This document shows, one piece after another, positions 1 to 9,062 of a DNA stretch of 64,000 nt. Source of the stretch: Pyropia yezoensis (taxonomy: Eukaryota; Rhodophyta; Bangiophyceae; Bangiales; Bangiaceae); NCBI GenBank assembly GCA_009829735.1, contig CM020618.1, positions 41,965,030 to 42,029,029 on the forward strand, given 5' to 3'. The notes beneath the pieces were generated by a model that did not search any database, was not told the DNA's origin, and was given only the letters and a program-made list of their open reading frames with translations. Both the position numbers and the translations under genes were made by a program. Every line of letters starts with the position of its first letter. Within the stretch, counting starts at the first letter, position 1.

Positions 1-169
1 TAGTCCGGCACGTCCTCGGGCCGAACCAGGTGCCACCGTGCACAGCCTCGAGCACGTCCACACCGGTGCCGAGGTCGAGCGTCTTCACCCCGGTCACGAT
101 CACCTGCCCCGATTCTGCCCCCCTCCGCTCCTTCACCTTGGCCCTCTCGTTCCCCGGAGTCTGGACGGT

Positions 170-2287
170 ATGTCCAGTTCCGAGATCCAGGCTGGGCCCG
201 TGGTTCCGGCGGCGAGTGTTGTGGAGGAGAACTCGGGTAGTCGCGCCCCTCTCCTGCCTCCGGTTCCTCGGATGTCGGTGCCGGCGCCGGTCGCTACGGC
301 GGGGACGGATCGAGTTCCCCCGGCTTCCGCGATGCACCCGGTCGAGGCCCCCCCGGAGGGTCTCCCGGAGATGCTTCTTGGGCAGGACCCTCTGGCGGCC
401 CGGCGTTACTCCACGGTGGTCGGCAACGCCGGCGCGGCCCAGTGCCAGCAGGATTGCATGGACCTCTGGCGCAAGGAACTCCAGCGCGGGGTCTTGACCG
501 AGATGGACAAGGCACGTCTTCACACGGCGGACCAGATGCGCCTGGCACAAGACCGCTCCCAGAGCTTCTCGGGTTCCTCTTGGGTTGCTCGTCTGGAGGA
601 TCTCCCCTTCGCGCTGGTACTGGATCTACCCTTGACCGAGCGTCGCGTGTCCGCGTCCGTTCTCCGGTGGCCGGAGGAGGAAGGGTACGTCTACCGGGCG
701 CTCAAGGTCTGGGATGAGGCGCTCAAGGGGTCGGGAAGCTTGAACTGCGACCCCCGTCCGAGCATGGTCGCTCTGGAGCCGCCTTTCTTGACCCGGAAAT
801 ACTCCAAGTTGTCGCCGGCACGGGAGCAGGGTGAGCGACGCGGGCGTCAGCGTGACTTCCTTGTGAGCTGCAACCACCAGGAGTTCTGGAAGCTGGACAA
901 GGCTAACCGGGCGGCATACTACCCCAAGGTCATCCCGCAGCAGCAGGAAGTCGAGATCCCGGTCGGGTTTGCTCCTTCCAGCATCCCTTGCACCTGGTAC
1001 TTCTTGGACGCCTTGACTCAGGCGTCGATCAAGGGCTTCTTCCACTCAATCCCGTACATGATGTACACGTCCGAGATGACAGTCTTGGCGGCCAACCACT
1101 GGCTTCATGAGGTCTTGGTGTCCAACCGGCTTTGGTTTCTCCCTGACCTCCTGATGGTCTGGATTGTCGACAAGTTGACCGTCGACTTCCTGTGCAGCCA
1201 GGACGAGGAGTACAAGGAGCTCTTCCAGGCGATGATCGACTTCCGGCGTCTGGTGCCGGTGCATGACCGGAACTTCTTGAACGCGATTGCCGACCAGAAC
1301 CGCCCGCGTCGGGATGGCTTCGGTTGGGCGCAGGTGGTCTACCAGTCTTCTCCGGCCAAGGTGCAGCTGGCGACGCCGCTTCCGGCGTGGCCGCAGCTAG
1401 GTAGCTTTCCTGCTCCGGCCGCCCTTGATCTTCTGCCAGTTGGGCCGCCGGTGCAGGAGTCGGGATGGGCCGCGGCGGTCGGTCGGGCGTCTGCGGCGGC
1501 TCCGCTTCCTCCGGTTGCCCCTGTCGCCCCGGTCGCCTCGCCTGAACCGTCACCGGCACGTCCGCGCCCTGTTCCGGCTGTGCCAGTACTTCAAGCTCCT
1601 CCGGCACCGCGCTTGTCTGCGGCGAGTCTGGGAGTGGCCGTGCGGTCGCCGATTACTCCGGCCGCTCTACCCCGGACGCCTTCTTCCAACGCCGGCGGCG
1701 CTGTGCCTCCGCTGGAGTTGGGCACTCCGGTCTCGGGGGCCGTTGTGGACCGTCCGGTAGTGTCATCCTCGGGCCGGTTCGAGATTCCGGCGCCGACTCT
1801 GCGCCTTACCCGCTTCCGGGTGCCTGACTGGTACCTGAACCAAGGTGGTCCAACATGCGACCAGTACGACGTCGGCATGATTGAAGACCAGCTGGGTCGT
1901 CTTCCGGTGCAGGTTGAAGGCGTCGGGTCCTCTCTGGTGCTGGGTACTTACGCCAGCGTCTTGAACGACGTGGTCGACCGGGTGTTTGCTTGCGCGGACA
2001 GCGGCCAGATGTCGAACAACCCGGTGGTTGGCGAACTTCTGGCGACTTTGACGCGGCATGGCCTGGCCCAGCAGTGGTCAGAGACCTTCACGGGCTTCCA
2101 GCGGCGCCGACGGACATATCTGGATGAGCGGGAGCCACCGGCAACTACTGGTACTACTCCGATGGCGTCATACCGGGATGCGCCGCGTCCACCGCACTAC
2201 GTCATCCCGTCTTCCTCCGGTTCCCGTCGTACCGCGGAGGCAGCGCCGGAGGACACTCCCGCGGCTCAGCGTCCGCGCCGGGAGTAG
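170..2287 (+). CDS. Antisense ORF of family 1 retrotransposon, 705-aa protein of unknown function
   Basis: The frame is open from ATG at 170 (Met-Ser-Ser-Ser-Glu) to TAG at 2287 and runs opposite to gag-pol of the same element, between pol and the 3' LTR. The ATG is chosen because copies C and D share it; the frame is open a little further upstream without support. Roughly, residues 1-60 are low complexity, 80-430 a conserved globular part (YYPK near 249, EVEIPVGF near 260, MTVLAANHWLHEVL near 302), 430-550 a Pro/Ala-rich linker, 553-640 a second conserved part, and the tail is basic (QRRRR near 644). No signal peptide, membrane segment, zinc knuckle or polymerase motif is visible. The only relatives I can see are in C, D and, more distantly, the family 2 antisense genes. 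Function unknown; plant Grande/Tat-type elements also carry antisense genes, but no sequence link is claimed. Confidence 0.85.
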   Translation: MSSSEIQAGPVVPAASVVEENSGSRAPLLPPVPRMSVPAPVATAGTDRVPPASAMHPVEAPPEGLPEMLLGQDPLAARRYSTVVGNAGAAQCQQDCMDLWRKELQRGVLTEMDKARLHTADQMRLAQDRSQSFSGSSWVARLEDLPFALVLDLPLTERRVSASVLRWPEEEGYVYRALKVWDEALKGSGSLNCDPRPSMVALEPPFLTRKYSKLSPAREQGERRGRQRDFLVSCNHQEFWKLDKANRAAYYPKVIPQQQEVEIPVGFAPSSIPCTWYFLDALTQASIKGFFHSIPYMMYTSEMTVLAANHWLHEVLVSNRLWFLPDLLMVWIVDKLTVDFLCSQDEEYKELFQAMIDFRRLVPVHDRNFLNAIADQNRPRRDGFGWAQVVYQSSPAKVQLATPLPAWPQLGSFPAPAALDLLPVGPPVQESGWAAAVGRASAAAPLPPVAPVAPVASPEPSPARPRPVPAVPVLQAPPAPRLSAASLGVAVRSPITPAALPRTPSSNAGGAVPPLELGTPVSGAVVDRPVVSSSGRFEIPAPTLRLTRFRVPDWYLNQGGPTCDQYDVGMIEDQLGRLPVQVEGVGSSLVLGTYASVLNDVVDRVFACADSGQMSNNPVVGELLATLTRHGLAQQWSETFTGFQRRRRTYLDEREPPATTGTTPMASYRDAPRPPHYVIPSSSGSRRTAEAAPEDTPAAQRPRRE

Positions 2288-2543
2288 TAGTTGGAGACAA
2301 GGAGGGTGAGGGTCTTGGGAGAAGCGAGGAGGGAAGAGGCGGAGAGAAGGGTTGCTCGAGCGGGTGCTTGTTTTCCTTGATTGTTCCATGCTTGCATTGC
2401 GTGTTCTCCTTGATATACCCGTTCCCTTCTTCTCAATCCTCTTGTTCCGCATCCGTTGCGGGTGAGCTCGTCTCGTCCCGAGGGTCTTGGGTGACCCCGT
2501 CCTCTTGGTCCTCCTCCGTGTCCGACTCCAGAATCTTGCCGGC
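2288..2543. other. Convergent intergenic strip between antisense gene and pol of A
   Basis: The two genes of A end facing each other across this strip. The first 145 bases are non-coding and purine-rich on the plus strand. The rest (2433-2543) would encode the acidic C-terminal tail of pol, ending Glu-Gln-Glu-Asp, if the premature TGA at 2544 were absent. In copies C and D the tail is open. Confidence 0.6.
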
Positions 2544-5500
2544 TCAGGCCGCGGGAGTGCCCTCAATCCCGTTCCGTCGCGTGTAGGCACAGACGTCCGC
2601 GATGGGTAGCCGGTTTGAGGGTTCCCATGTATCATCTGCCGGGTTGAAACCGAACCAGCGTACTCGCAGGTACAGGCGTCCATCTCTCCAGGCATGGTCG
2701 ACAAACTTGACGTAGACAAATTCCCGACCTTCTTCTTGGGATAGCCAGGGTATCGCAGTCCGCTTACGCCGGGTCAAGTCCCGTTGGCTTGGCGGTGGAG
2801 CTCGGGTGACATGGTCGCTGCTCACCCGGTACGGAGAGCCATCCACGTCTAGAAGGAAGGTCCAGCCATCCGTATTGAGAATCTCATAAGGTCCATCCGT
2901 CTTAGAGTCCAGCTTCCCCCGGGTCTTGCTATGGTTGTCCACAAAAACCCAGTCGCCACCACCCAGTTCCTTGTTCTTTTCCCGGACACCCTTGTCATAG
3001 TCCCGCTTGTATCGCTCCTGGGTCTTTGAAATTGACTCCTTGACTCTTGGGAGCAGGAGCTTTAGTTGTTCCAGGAACTCATCCTTTGCCTTGGGACCTG
3101 ACTTCAGTGCAGGCTGGAGACCATCCGGTATTCTTTCCAGGGAGAAGTTGGTCAGCCGCCTCGGGGTGACAAAGTCGAGTGGAGCGACTCCCGTTGTCCG
3201 GTGAACTCGGGAGTTGTAGGCTAGAGTGAGGACAGCCAGGAGCTCGTCCCAGTCTTCTTGGTGCTCCTCCACGTAGTGCCGTAGCATGTCCACTAGGGTC
3301 CGGTTGAATCGTTCCACCTGGCCGTTCGTTTGAGGGTGGTACGTCGTGGTGTACAAGTTCTTGATGCCCATCAGGTCGCAGACTCCTTGGAAGAACAGGG
3401 ATGCAAACTGGGGACCGTTGTCGGTTAAGACGGAGTCTGGAGGGCCGTAGGCAGCTATCCAGTACTCGCAGAAGGCCGACGTGACATCCAGAGCCGTGAT
3501 GGTTCTCAACGGGATTGCTCGAGTGAACTTGGAGAACCGGTCACAAATGATGAGCAGGTATATGTTGCCACTGGAGGTCTCAGGTAGGGGCCCCAGGATG
3601 TCCATGCTTAAGCTTGCAAAGGGCTCCGCCGCAGGGAATAGGCGTAGCTTAGAAGTCTTCTTCCTCTGGGACAACCGGTTCCTTGCACAAGAAATACAAG
3701 CCTCCAGGCACTTATGGACGTCACTGGCCATGGTTTCCCAGTAATAATGTCGTCTCATGGAAGCATACATCCGATTGATACCAGGATGCCCGGCCTGGGG
3801 AGACGAGTGCTCCAGGCGTAGGATGTCAGTCCGTAGGCTCCGGGGTACGTAGACTTGAGTTGCCCCATCGAAGGGTGACACCCGTACCAGGAGTCCGTCT
3901 GTAGACTCGGAGAAGCGACTGTTCCGGTTCAGGTCCATTTGGTGGCGAAGCTCCAAGCATTGAGGGTCCGTCAATTGTGCCTCCAGCATCCGGTGAATGG
4001 TTACCGGTTGATGAGCGTCAGGTGTCTCGTACAGGGGAGCGTGCCAGCCACGTCCGACATTCGGGAGGATGAAGCAAGGTATTTCCTCCGGGATAGGACC
4101 GGTATCGGCTGCAGGAGTCTCCAGCCGGGACATGGTGTCGGCGCAGTGATGCTCCCTCCCTGCTCTGGTGCACACCTTGTACTTGAACTCCGAAAGGCGT
4201 AGGCGCCACCGGGCGACCCTTCCTTGACTGCTGTCCATGCATAGCAGCCACCTTAGACTGGCGTGGTCCGTCCGGATGAGGAACTCTTGTCCTTCAAGAT
4301 ATGGACGTAACAGGAAGCAAGCCCAGACGACCGCCAAGCACTCGCGCTCGGTCGTGGAATAGTTCTTCTCGGCTGGAGTCAAGACGCGACTGTAGTAGCC
4401 TATCGGGAGGAAGTGCCCATCAGGTTGCTGCTGGAGTAGTGAGCACCCCACCTGGACGCCACAGGCGTCAGTCTCCAGAACAAACTGACCCTCCCGCTTG
4501 GGTAACGCCAGTACTGGGGTGGTGGTCAGGCGCTTCTTGAGCTCTTCGAAGGCTGCTGTCTGCTTCTCGTCGAACACCGGGAGTTGTGCTGGAAGCTTCT
4601 TGCTAGTAAGCTTGGTCAAGGGCCGGGCAATCAGAGCGTAGTCTCGTACGAACCGGCGGTAGACGTTGCACATACCCAGGAAGCTCTTGAGTTCCGTCTG
4701 GGTTTTAGGTTGCCGTGCATGCCGGAGGGCCTTGATGTTCTTCTCATTGACTCGGAGCTCCCCCGGACTCAGCACGTGCCCCAGGTACTCCACCTCAGTC
4801 TCAAACAGGTGGCACTTCTCGGCCTTGAGGGTAACTCCAGCCTTGGACAGGAGGGCCAGGACCTCTCGAAGGTGCTCCAGGTGTTCCGCTGGGGTCTTGG
4901 AGAAAACAATGATGTCGTCCAGGTAGACCAAACATGTTCTCCACCTTAGCCCGGACAGGATGATGTCGATGGCTCTCTGGAAGGTTGCCGGAGCATTAGT
5001 GAGACCAAAAGGGAGACGCTTGCACCGGAACAGTCCCATGTGGCACGTGAAGGTAGTCTTGTCCTTGTCCTCGTCAGCCAGAGGGATCTGCCAGTAACCG
5101 GCATTACAATCCAGCGTCGAGAAGAGGGTGGCATCACCAAGAAAGTCGAGGCAATCATCCATCCGGGGTATCGGGTATACATCCTTGACTGTCATCTCGT
5201 TCAGGCGTCTGTAGTCAACGCAGAAACGGAAGTGACCGCCAGGTTTCGGGACGACTACCACCGGGAAAGCCCACTCGCCATCAGACGGCTCGATAACATC
5301 CATCTTGAGCATCTTGTTAACCTGCTTCTCAATCTCATCCCGGCGATGAGGTCCAGCCCGGTATGGGTGCATGTGCACTGGTTTGGCATCTGGCTTGAGT
5401 TGAATCCGGTGTAGGGTGGCGTCCATCTTGCCCAGCTCTCCAGACCACAGGTGCCGATATTCGTGGAGAAGCTTCTCCAGTGCCTCCTTCAAGTCGGGAG

Positions 5501-6533
5501 GGACGTTTTCTTGGTTGACCTTCGGCATCCCGGGCGGTGCTTGTTCCGGCTTCGGAGTAGTACGGCCAGCCTGCTCTTGTTCCGGAGATACGTCTAAGGC
5601 CGTCAAGTTGGATGCCAGCTCTTGTTGCAGGTTGAAGAGGTCTTCCTTGCTCATAGCGCGGGCGGACCCCCGGTAAGGCTCTGCTGTACCAACTCGAGTG
5701 CCCTTGGCGAGGGTTATTGGCTTCCGGCTCACGTTGACGATCAGCACCGAGAACGGGGTGTGCCTCCCCACCTTCTTGTGATGTCCGTGGGCTAGGTATA
5801 ATCGGTGTTTCGCCAGAAATTCCTTGCGTCCATAGATCAGGCATTGACCTGCAGTCCGGGTCGTGACTTGAACCTTGGTCTCCGAGCGGGGAGGTAGGAG
5901 CACCGGTTTGATGAGGGTCAAGGTAGAGGGTGGGATGCGTTCCTTCTGGTTCTTGGCCACACGAACCTTGGTGTCCAGGCGCTCCAGCACTGGTGACACA
6001 AACCCATGGTTGAACTGCACCTTTCCTTCTCCGGGTAGGATGCTCTTGACATGCTGCTTCTGGAAGTCCCAGCCTAGGATGAGGGGGACTGATAAGGTCT
6101 TGACTACTAGAAAGGGAAAAAGCATTGGTTCATTGTTGACATAGATGGCGACGGGAAGACGGCCAAGCGGTCGTAGGGTTTGACCTGATGCGTCTACAAT
6201 CCGGGTCTTGGTAGGCGCTCTCCAGGCATGTCGACGCCAGCCCGGAGGTAACAGGTTCTCAGTGATGACGCTTGGTCCGGCTCCCGTGTCGACCACCGGC
6301 GTAACAGCTTGGGGGAGGCTATCCCCCACACGCATACGAGCATTAATCTTGAGGTTTTCCTTACGCAGGACGAGCAAGGTCCCCTTGAACAAACAGGGTG
6401 TCCAGGCGGCTACCGGTTGAGCAGGTAACTGCCGTCCTTTCTCCCGGCACGCAAGGGGAGAACAGGTAGAAGTACCCTGCCGTTGGAGATTCGGGAAGAC
6501 ACTTGGGGAGAGCGCCTGCCCTACTCGTTTCCC
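2544..6533 (-). CDS. pol: Ty3/gypsy Pol polyprotein (PR-RT-RH-IN-chromodomain), element A
   Basis: This polyprotein copies the element RNA and integrates the DNA. Numbering from the TTG at 6392 (1282 codons): protease DTGAG near 35; RT with FCVDYRRLN near 388 and YLDD near 487; RNase H with TDACG near 639 and RTDHASL near 706; integrase zinc finger near 860-900; catalytic D in LSMDILG near 929, D in TDNGPQFAS near 990, E in VERFN near 1024; chromodomain-like end near 1205-1260 (VRWFGFNPADDTWEP). The frame opens after a TAA just upstream of the gag stop and has no ATG before the protease, so translation most likely enters by -1 frameshifting from gag at 6527-6533. Compared with C and D, an AGA-to-TGA change removes about 36 C-terminal acidic residues. 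Confidence 0.95.
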   Translation of the reverse strand, partial: GKRVGQALSPSVFPNLQRQGTSTCSPLACREKGRQLPAQPVAAWTPCLFKGTLLVLRKENLKINARMRVGDSLPQAVTPVVDTGAGPSVITENLLPPGWRRHAWRAPTKTRIVDASGQTLRPLGRLPVAIYVNNEPMLFPFLVVKTLSVPLILGWDFQKQHVKSILPGEGKVQFNHGFVSPVLERLDTKVRVAKNQKERIPPSTLTLIKPVLLPPRSETKVQVTTRTAGQCLIYGRKEFLAKHRLYLAHGHHKKVGRHTPFSVLIVNVSRKPITLAKGTRVGTAEPYRGSARAMSKEDLFNLQQELASNLTALDVSPEQEQAGRTTPKPEQAPPGMPKVNQENVPPDLKEALEKLLHEYRHLWSGELGKMDATLHRIQLKPDAKPVHMHPYRAGPHRRDEIEKQVNKMLKMDVIEPSDGEWAFPVVVVPKPGGHFRFCVDYRRLNEMTVKDVYPIPRMDDCLDFLGDATLFSTLDCNAGYWQIPLADEDKDKTTFTCHMGLFRCKRLPFGLTNAPATFQRAIDIILSGLRWRTCLVYLDDIIVFSKTPAEHLEHLREVLALLSKAGVTLKAEKCHLFETEVEYLGHVLSPGELRVNEKNIKALRHARQPKTQTELKSFLGMCNVYRRFVRDYALIARPLTKLTSKKLPAQLPVFDEKQTAAFEELKKRLTTTPVLALPKREGQFVLETDACGVQVGCSLLQQQPDGHFLPIGYYSRVLTPAEKNYSTTERECLAVVWACFLLRPYLEGQEFLIRTDHASLRWLLCMDSSQGRVARWRLRLSEFKYKVCTRAGREHHCADTMSRLETPAADTGPIPEEIPCFILPNVGRGWHAPLYETPDAHQPVTIHRMLEAQLTDPQCLELRHQMDLNRNSRFSESTDGLLVRVSPFDGATQVYVPRSLRTDILRLEHSSPQAGHPGINRMYASMRRHYYWETMASDVHKCLEACISCARNRLSQRKKTSKLRLFPAAEPFASLSMDILGPLPETSSGNIYLLIICDRFSKFTRAIPLRTITALDVTSAFCEYWIAAYGPPDSVLTDNGPQFASLFFQGVCDLMGIKNLYTTTYHPQTNGQVERFNRTLVDMLRHYVEEHQEDWDELLAVLTLAYNSRVHRTTGVAPLDFVTPRRLTNFSLERIPDGLQPALKSGPKAKDEFLEQLKLLLPRVKESISKTQERYKRDYDKGVREKNKELGGGDWVFVDNHSKTRGKLDSKTDGPYEILNTDGWTFLLDVDGSPYRVSSDHVTRAPPPSQRDLTRRKRTAIPWLSQEEGREFVYVKFVDHAWRDGRLYLRVRWFGFNPADDTWEPSNRLPIADVCAYTRRNGIEGTPAA

Positions 6534-8281
6534 GGCTCCGAGGAGTCCTTAGAGGTTTCGGTCTCCAGGTCAAAGTCCGTAGGAGCTTCCCTTGCCAGAG
6601 CCTCCGTGATGCTCTGTAAGGTTGCCACTCGGATGGCATGTACCTGTGCCTTGTCCATCTTGGAGGGTGCCCGCCGGTCAGCCCAGTTGACCGCCTTTGC
6701 AAACACCAGTCCTTGACGCTTGAGTTTCTCCTGGAGATCCTCGGGAATGGTCGGGCACTGGTAGGACATATGATCCTCCTTCTGGCACAGCCAGCAAGAC
6801 CGGAACCGCTGGTTCCTGATCTGCTTGGGGGCGACCAGGGAAGGTTGCTCCTTAGAAACGAAGCCGCCCCACTTGTCCCTTGACTCCATGGGTGAGGCCT
6901 CGCCAACTGCGAGTACCGGTACAGGGTTATCACCTCCCTTATACTTGTCGGGTCCGGGACGAACTCGCGACAACGGCTTGGGGGTTGATACCATAGGAGC
7001 CTGGAGGGCCTTGGCTTGCCGGTGCTTGCCCTGGGTATAGGCCATCAACTGCTGGAAGGTATGTTCTTGATGTTCCTGGTTGTAGTTCTCCGCATCCACT
7101 TGAAGATATTCAGGAAGCCCCTCCGAGAAGATCATCTTGAGCCTGTCCTCAGGGTAAACGTTGCCACAAGCATCGCTCATCTCCCGGACACGACGGGCGA
7201 ACGCCTCTGGAGTCTCTTGTCTCTCCATGGTTGCCCGGTTCAGCCTACCGACTGCCTTACGCAGGGAGTCCGCGTCTGCGTAGTTGGACAGGAGCCAGTT
7301 GACCGCCTCCGGATAACTCGCGACGGTACGTCCAACAATGTGCCCGGCAGAGTCTGGTAGAACCTGTGCAAACCGCTGTTCCGCTTCTCCGGTCATGAAG
7401 TTAACCAGGAGATAGAGAGCCTTGCCCTCGGACACATCGTTGTCATTGCATGCCTTGACAAACCGGCGCAGGAAGGCAAAGATAAGCGCCGGTCTCTTCC
7501 CGGAAAACTTAGGATGCCCCCCAAAGCTCGGCTGCATTCGCCGGTTCAGGGATGCCATCTTCTTGGCCATCTTCCGGGTGTAACCTTGGTCTTGGTTCTC
7601 CAGCCGGTAGTTACCCCAATACGTGACCTTGTTCAGGGTGGCATCTCCCACTTGGTGGGCAGGGAAGTCGAACTCGACTAGCCTGCGCCGGGTAGGACCG
7701 GGAGATGCATCCCAGTCATATCCCTCCTCAGAGCTGGAGGAACTGGTCTCGCTGGTGCTAGAGCGGCGGCGACGACGCCGACGCCTACGGCTGCTCCGGT
7801 CACCGGTCTTGGAGCTCCCCGCCCCATAGGACGCAAGGGGAGGAAAAGCTTGGCCGGTCCCAGGAGTCGAAGTCTCAGGAAGACCCGTAGAACCAGTCAT
7901 AGCGGTGCCTCTGGCACTGCTAGTGCCCACAGGAAGAGGTGTATACACCCAGCTGCCATGTGTGGGTCCAGGAGTAAACACACCAGGGGCTATCCCTGGA
8001 GGTTGAAGAGTAGAACCGACAGGAGGGAGACGTCTGCTGCGAGCGGACTCAAACGCCGTTGACCCCGGGGTGGCTCCCACCGGAGGAACAGCCGGAGGAA
8101 CGGGAGCAGGCGGTACTTGGCCGCCTGTAGACTCCAGTCCACTACCGGATGTCACGCCCAGGTCTGCTTCACCCGTAGGGAGAACGCCGGGTTGGGCACC
8201 GTCCCCCGCGGTGACCAGGGATGCGTCAAGGGACGCGGGGTCTACCCCTTCGGGCACCGTCGTGCCAGGGAGGGTAGCCAT
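6521..8281 (-). CDS. gag: Gag nucleocapsid/capsid protein, element A
   Basis: This 586-aa structural protein packages element RNA in virus-like particles. The N-terminal third is Pro/Gly/Thr-rich, followed by an Arg run near 165-175 next to a Ser/Glu-rich stretch. The central part (about 210-400) is a retrotransposon capsid-type region, and one zinc knuckle CWLCQKEDHMSYQC lies near 494-507. The ATG at 8281 follows the 5' LTR, primer site and a leader of about 190 bases. The last codons are CCG GGA AAC GAG TAG, which holds the frameshift heptamer. The frame is undamaged. Confidence 0.93.
   Translation of the reverse strand: MATLPGTTVPEGVDPASLDASLVTAGDGAQPGVLPTGEADLGVTSGSGLESTGGQVPPAPVPPAVPPVGATPGSTAFESARSRRLPPVGSTLQPPGIAPGVFTPGPTHGSWVYTPLPVGTSSARGTAMTGSTGLPETSTPGTGQAFPPLASYGAGSSKTGDRSSRRRRRRRRRSSTSETSSSSSEEGYDWDASPGPTRRRLVEFDFPAHQVGDATLNKVTYWGNYRLENQDQGYTRKMAKKMASLNRRMQPSFGGHPKFSGKRPALIFAFLRRFVKACNDNDVSEGKALYLLVNFMTGEAEQRFAQVLPDSAGHIVGRTVASYPEAVNWLLSNYADADSLRKAVGRLNRATMERQETPEAFARRVREMSDACGNVYPEDRLKMIFSEGLPEYLQVDAENYNQEHQEHTFQQLMAYTQGKHRQAKALQAPMVSTPKPLSRVRPGPDKYKGGDNPVPVLAVGEASPMESRDKWGGFVSKEQPSLVAPKQIRNQRFRSCWLCQKEDHMSYQCPTIPEDLQEKLKRQGLVFAKAVNWADRRAPSKMDKAQVHAIRVATLQSITEALAREAPTDFDLETETSKDSSEPGNE
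6527..6533 (-). promoter_or_regulatory. Probable -1 ribosomal frameshift site G GGA AAC (gag/pol, A)
   Basis: The heptamer GGGAAAC is in the X XXY YYZ phase relative to gag codons and sits two codons before the gag stop. Slipping back one base enters the open pol frame directly. The same heptamer, phase and distance occur in G (62483-62489), in decayed D (18143-18149) and in family 2 E2 (50850-50856). A hairpin TTCTCCC/GGGAGAA lies tens of bases downstream in family 1 copies; whether it stimulates shifting is unknown. Confidence 0.7.
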
Positions 8282-8469
8282 GTTGGTCTCTTGACAGCCA
8301 CAGTCCAGTTACCTGCGTGTCCAAAGATCGCAAGACCACAAGAGAGGGGTTGGAGAGCCAGGAATGGGGTTCCCGTGAACGGGTGCAAATAATTCCCAAA
8401 CCACAGAAAAAGACAGAATAGGAACAACGCAACCGCTGCTCCCAAATGTCTCTTCTCAAACACTCCAAT

Positions 8470-8486
8470 CCCCTGCTGCTCCACCA
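8470..8486 (-). other. Primer-binding site, element A (TGGTGGAGCAGCAGGGG)
   Basis: The site lies four bases inside the 5' LTR on the minus strand and starts with TGG, the complement of a tRNA CCA end. It implies a primer tRNA with acceptor 5' strand GGAGCAG. Family 2 uses the same site. I cannot name the tRNA. Confidence 0.75.
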
Positions 8487-8490
8487 AATA

Positions 8491-9062
8491 TGTGGTATAA
8501 AACTCGATCCTCTCAGACACGTGTCAATATCCCTCGGGGGAAAGGGACAGGTAACGCAGAAAGGGGAACTACGAGAATGGTATGCCTGTTGCCTCACGTG
8601 CCTGCTCGCAGGGCAAACAGATACGCACGGTAGTGCACACGGGGAAGAGGAAAGCAAACGCGCAGTTGTCTTTTTCCCTGAGGGCGCGGGCCGAGGGCGC
8701 CTCGCTGTCCCTCTTAACGTGCATCTGGGGGAACCCCGGCACGTTGGCCCGGTAGCCCCCCCATAACCCCGAGTGGCCCCGACCCGAGTCTAACCTCGTC
8801 AGGTCGGGGGCCACTATCACTACTAATTCTATTCCCACTCACTAATCTCACACTCAAATTCTCTCAAATCAAGTCCCTCACAAATATGCAAAAACACATC
8901 AGAAATCCCTCTCTCGCGTGTGGATAGCGTAGTCCACCGCATCCCAGTGCCGGGCACGGGCCACGGCCGCCAACCATCGCCACACGGCGGGCGTGTTCTG
9001 GCACCTGGTGCCCTCTGGTTGCAGTCCCGGGTCGGCGCCAAGTCGGGGCCAGGGATGCTACA
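8491..9062 (-). repeat. 5' LTR of element A (572 bp)
   Basis: On the minus strand it starts TGTAGCATCCC and ends TTTTATACCACA. Copies of the same repeat are at 24689-25259 (D) and 55617-56189 (C). The inner edge is set by the primer site, the outer edge by resumption of element B sequence at 9063. Confidence 0.93.

Larger units (their letters stand above)
1..9062 (-). mobile_element. Ty3/gypsy element A (family 1), nearly complete
   Basis: On the minus strand the order is 5' LTR (8491-9062), primer-binding site, gag, pol in the -1 frame, then a convergent plus-strand gene. The window begins about 12 bases inside the polypurine tract/3' LTR border, judged from copy C where the same sequence lies next to its 3' LTR, so the 3' LTR is just off the left edge. 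A is inserted into the 3' LTR of element B: B's LTR resumes at 9063. It is very similar to copies C and G, suggesting recent activity. One defect is visible, a premature stop near the end of pol. Confidence 0.93.

Noticed and set aside
170-2287. Envelope gene in the antisense ORF (retrovirus-like element)
   Set aside because: No signal peptide, membrane span or cleavage site is visible, and the gene is on the opposite strand.
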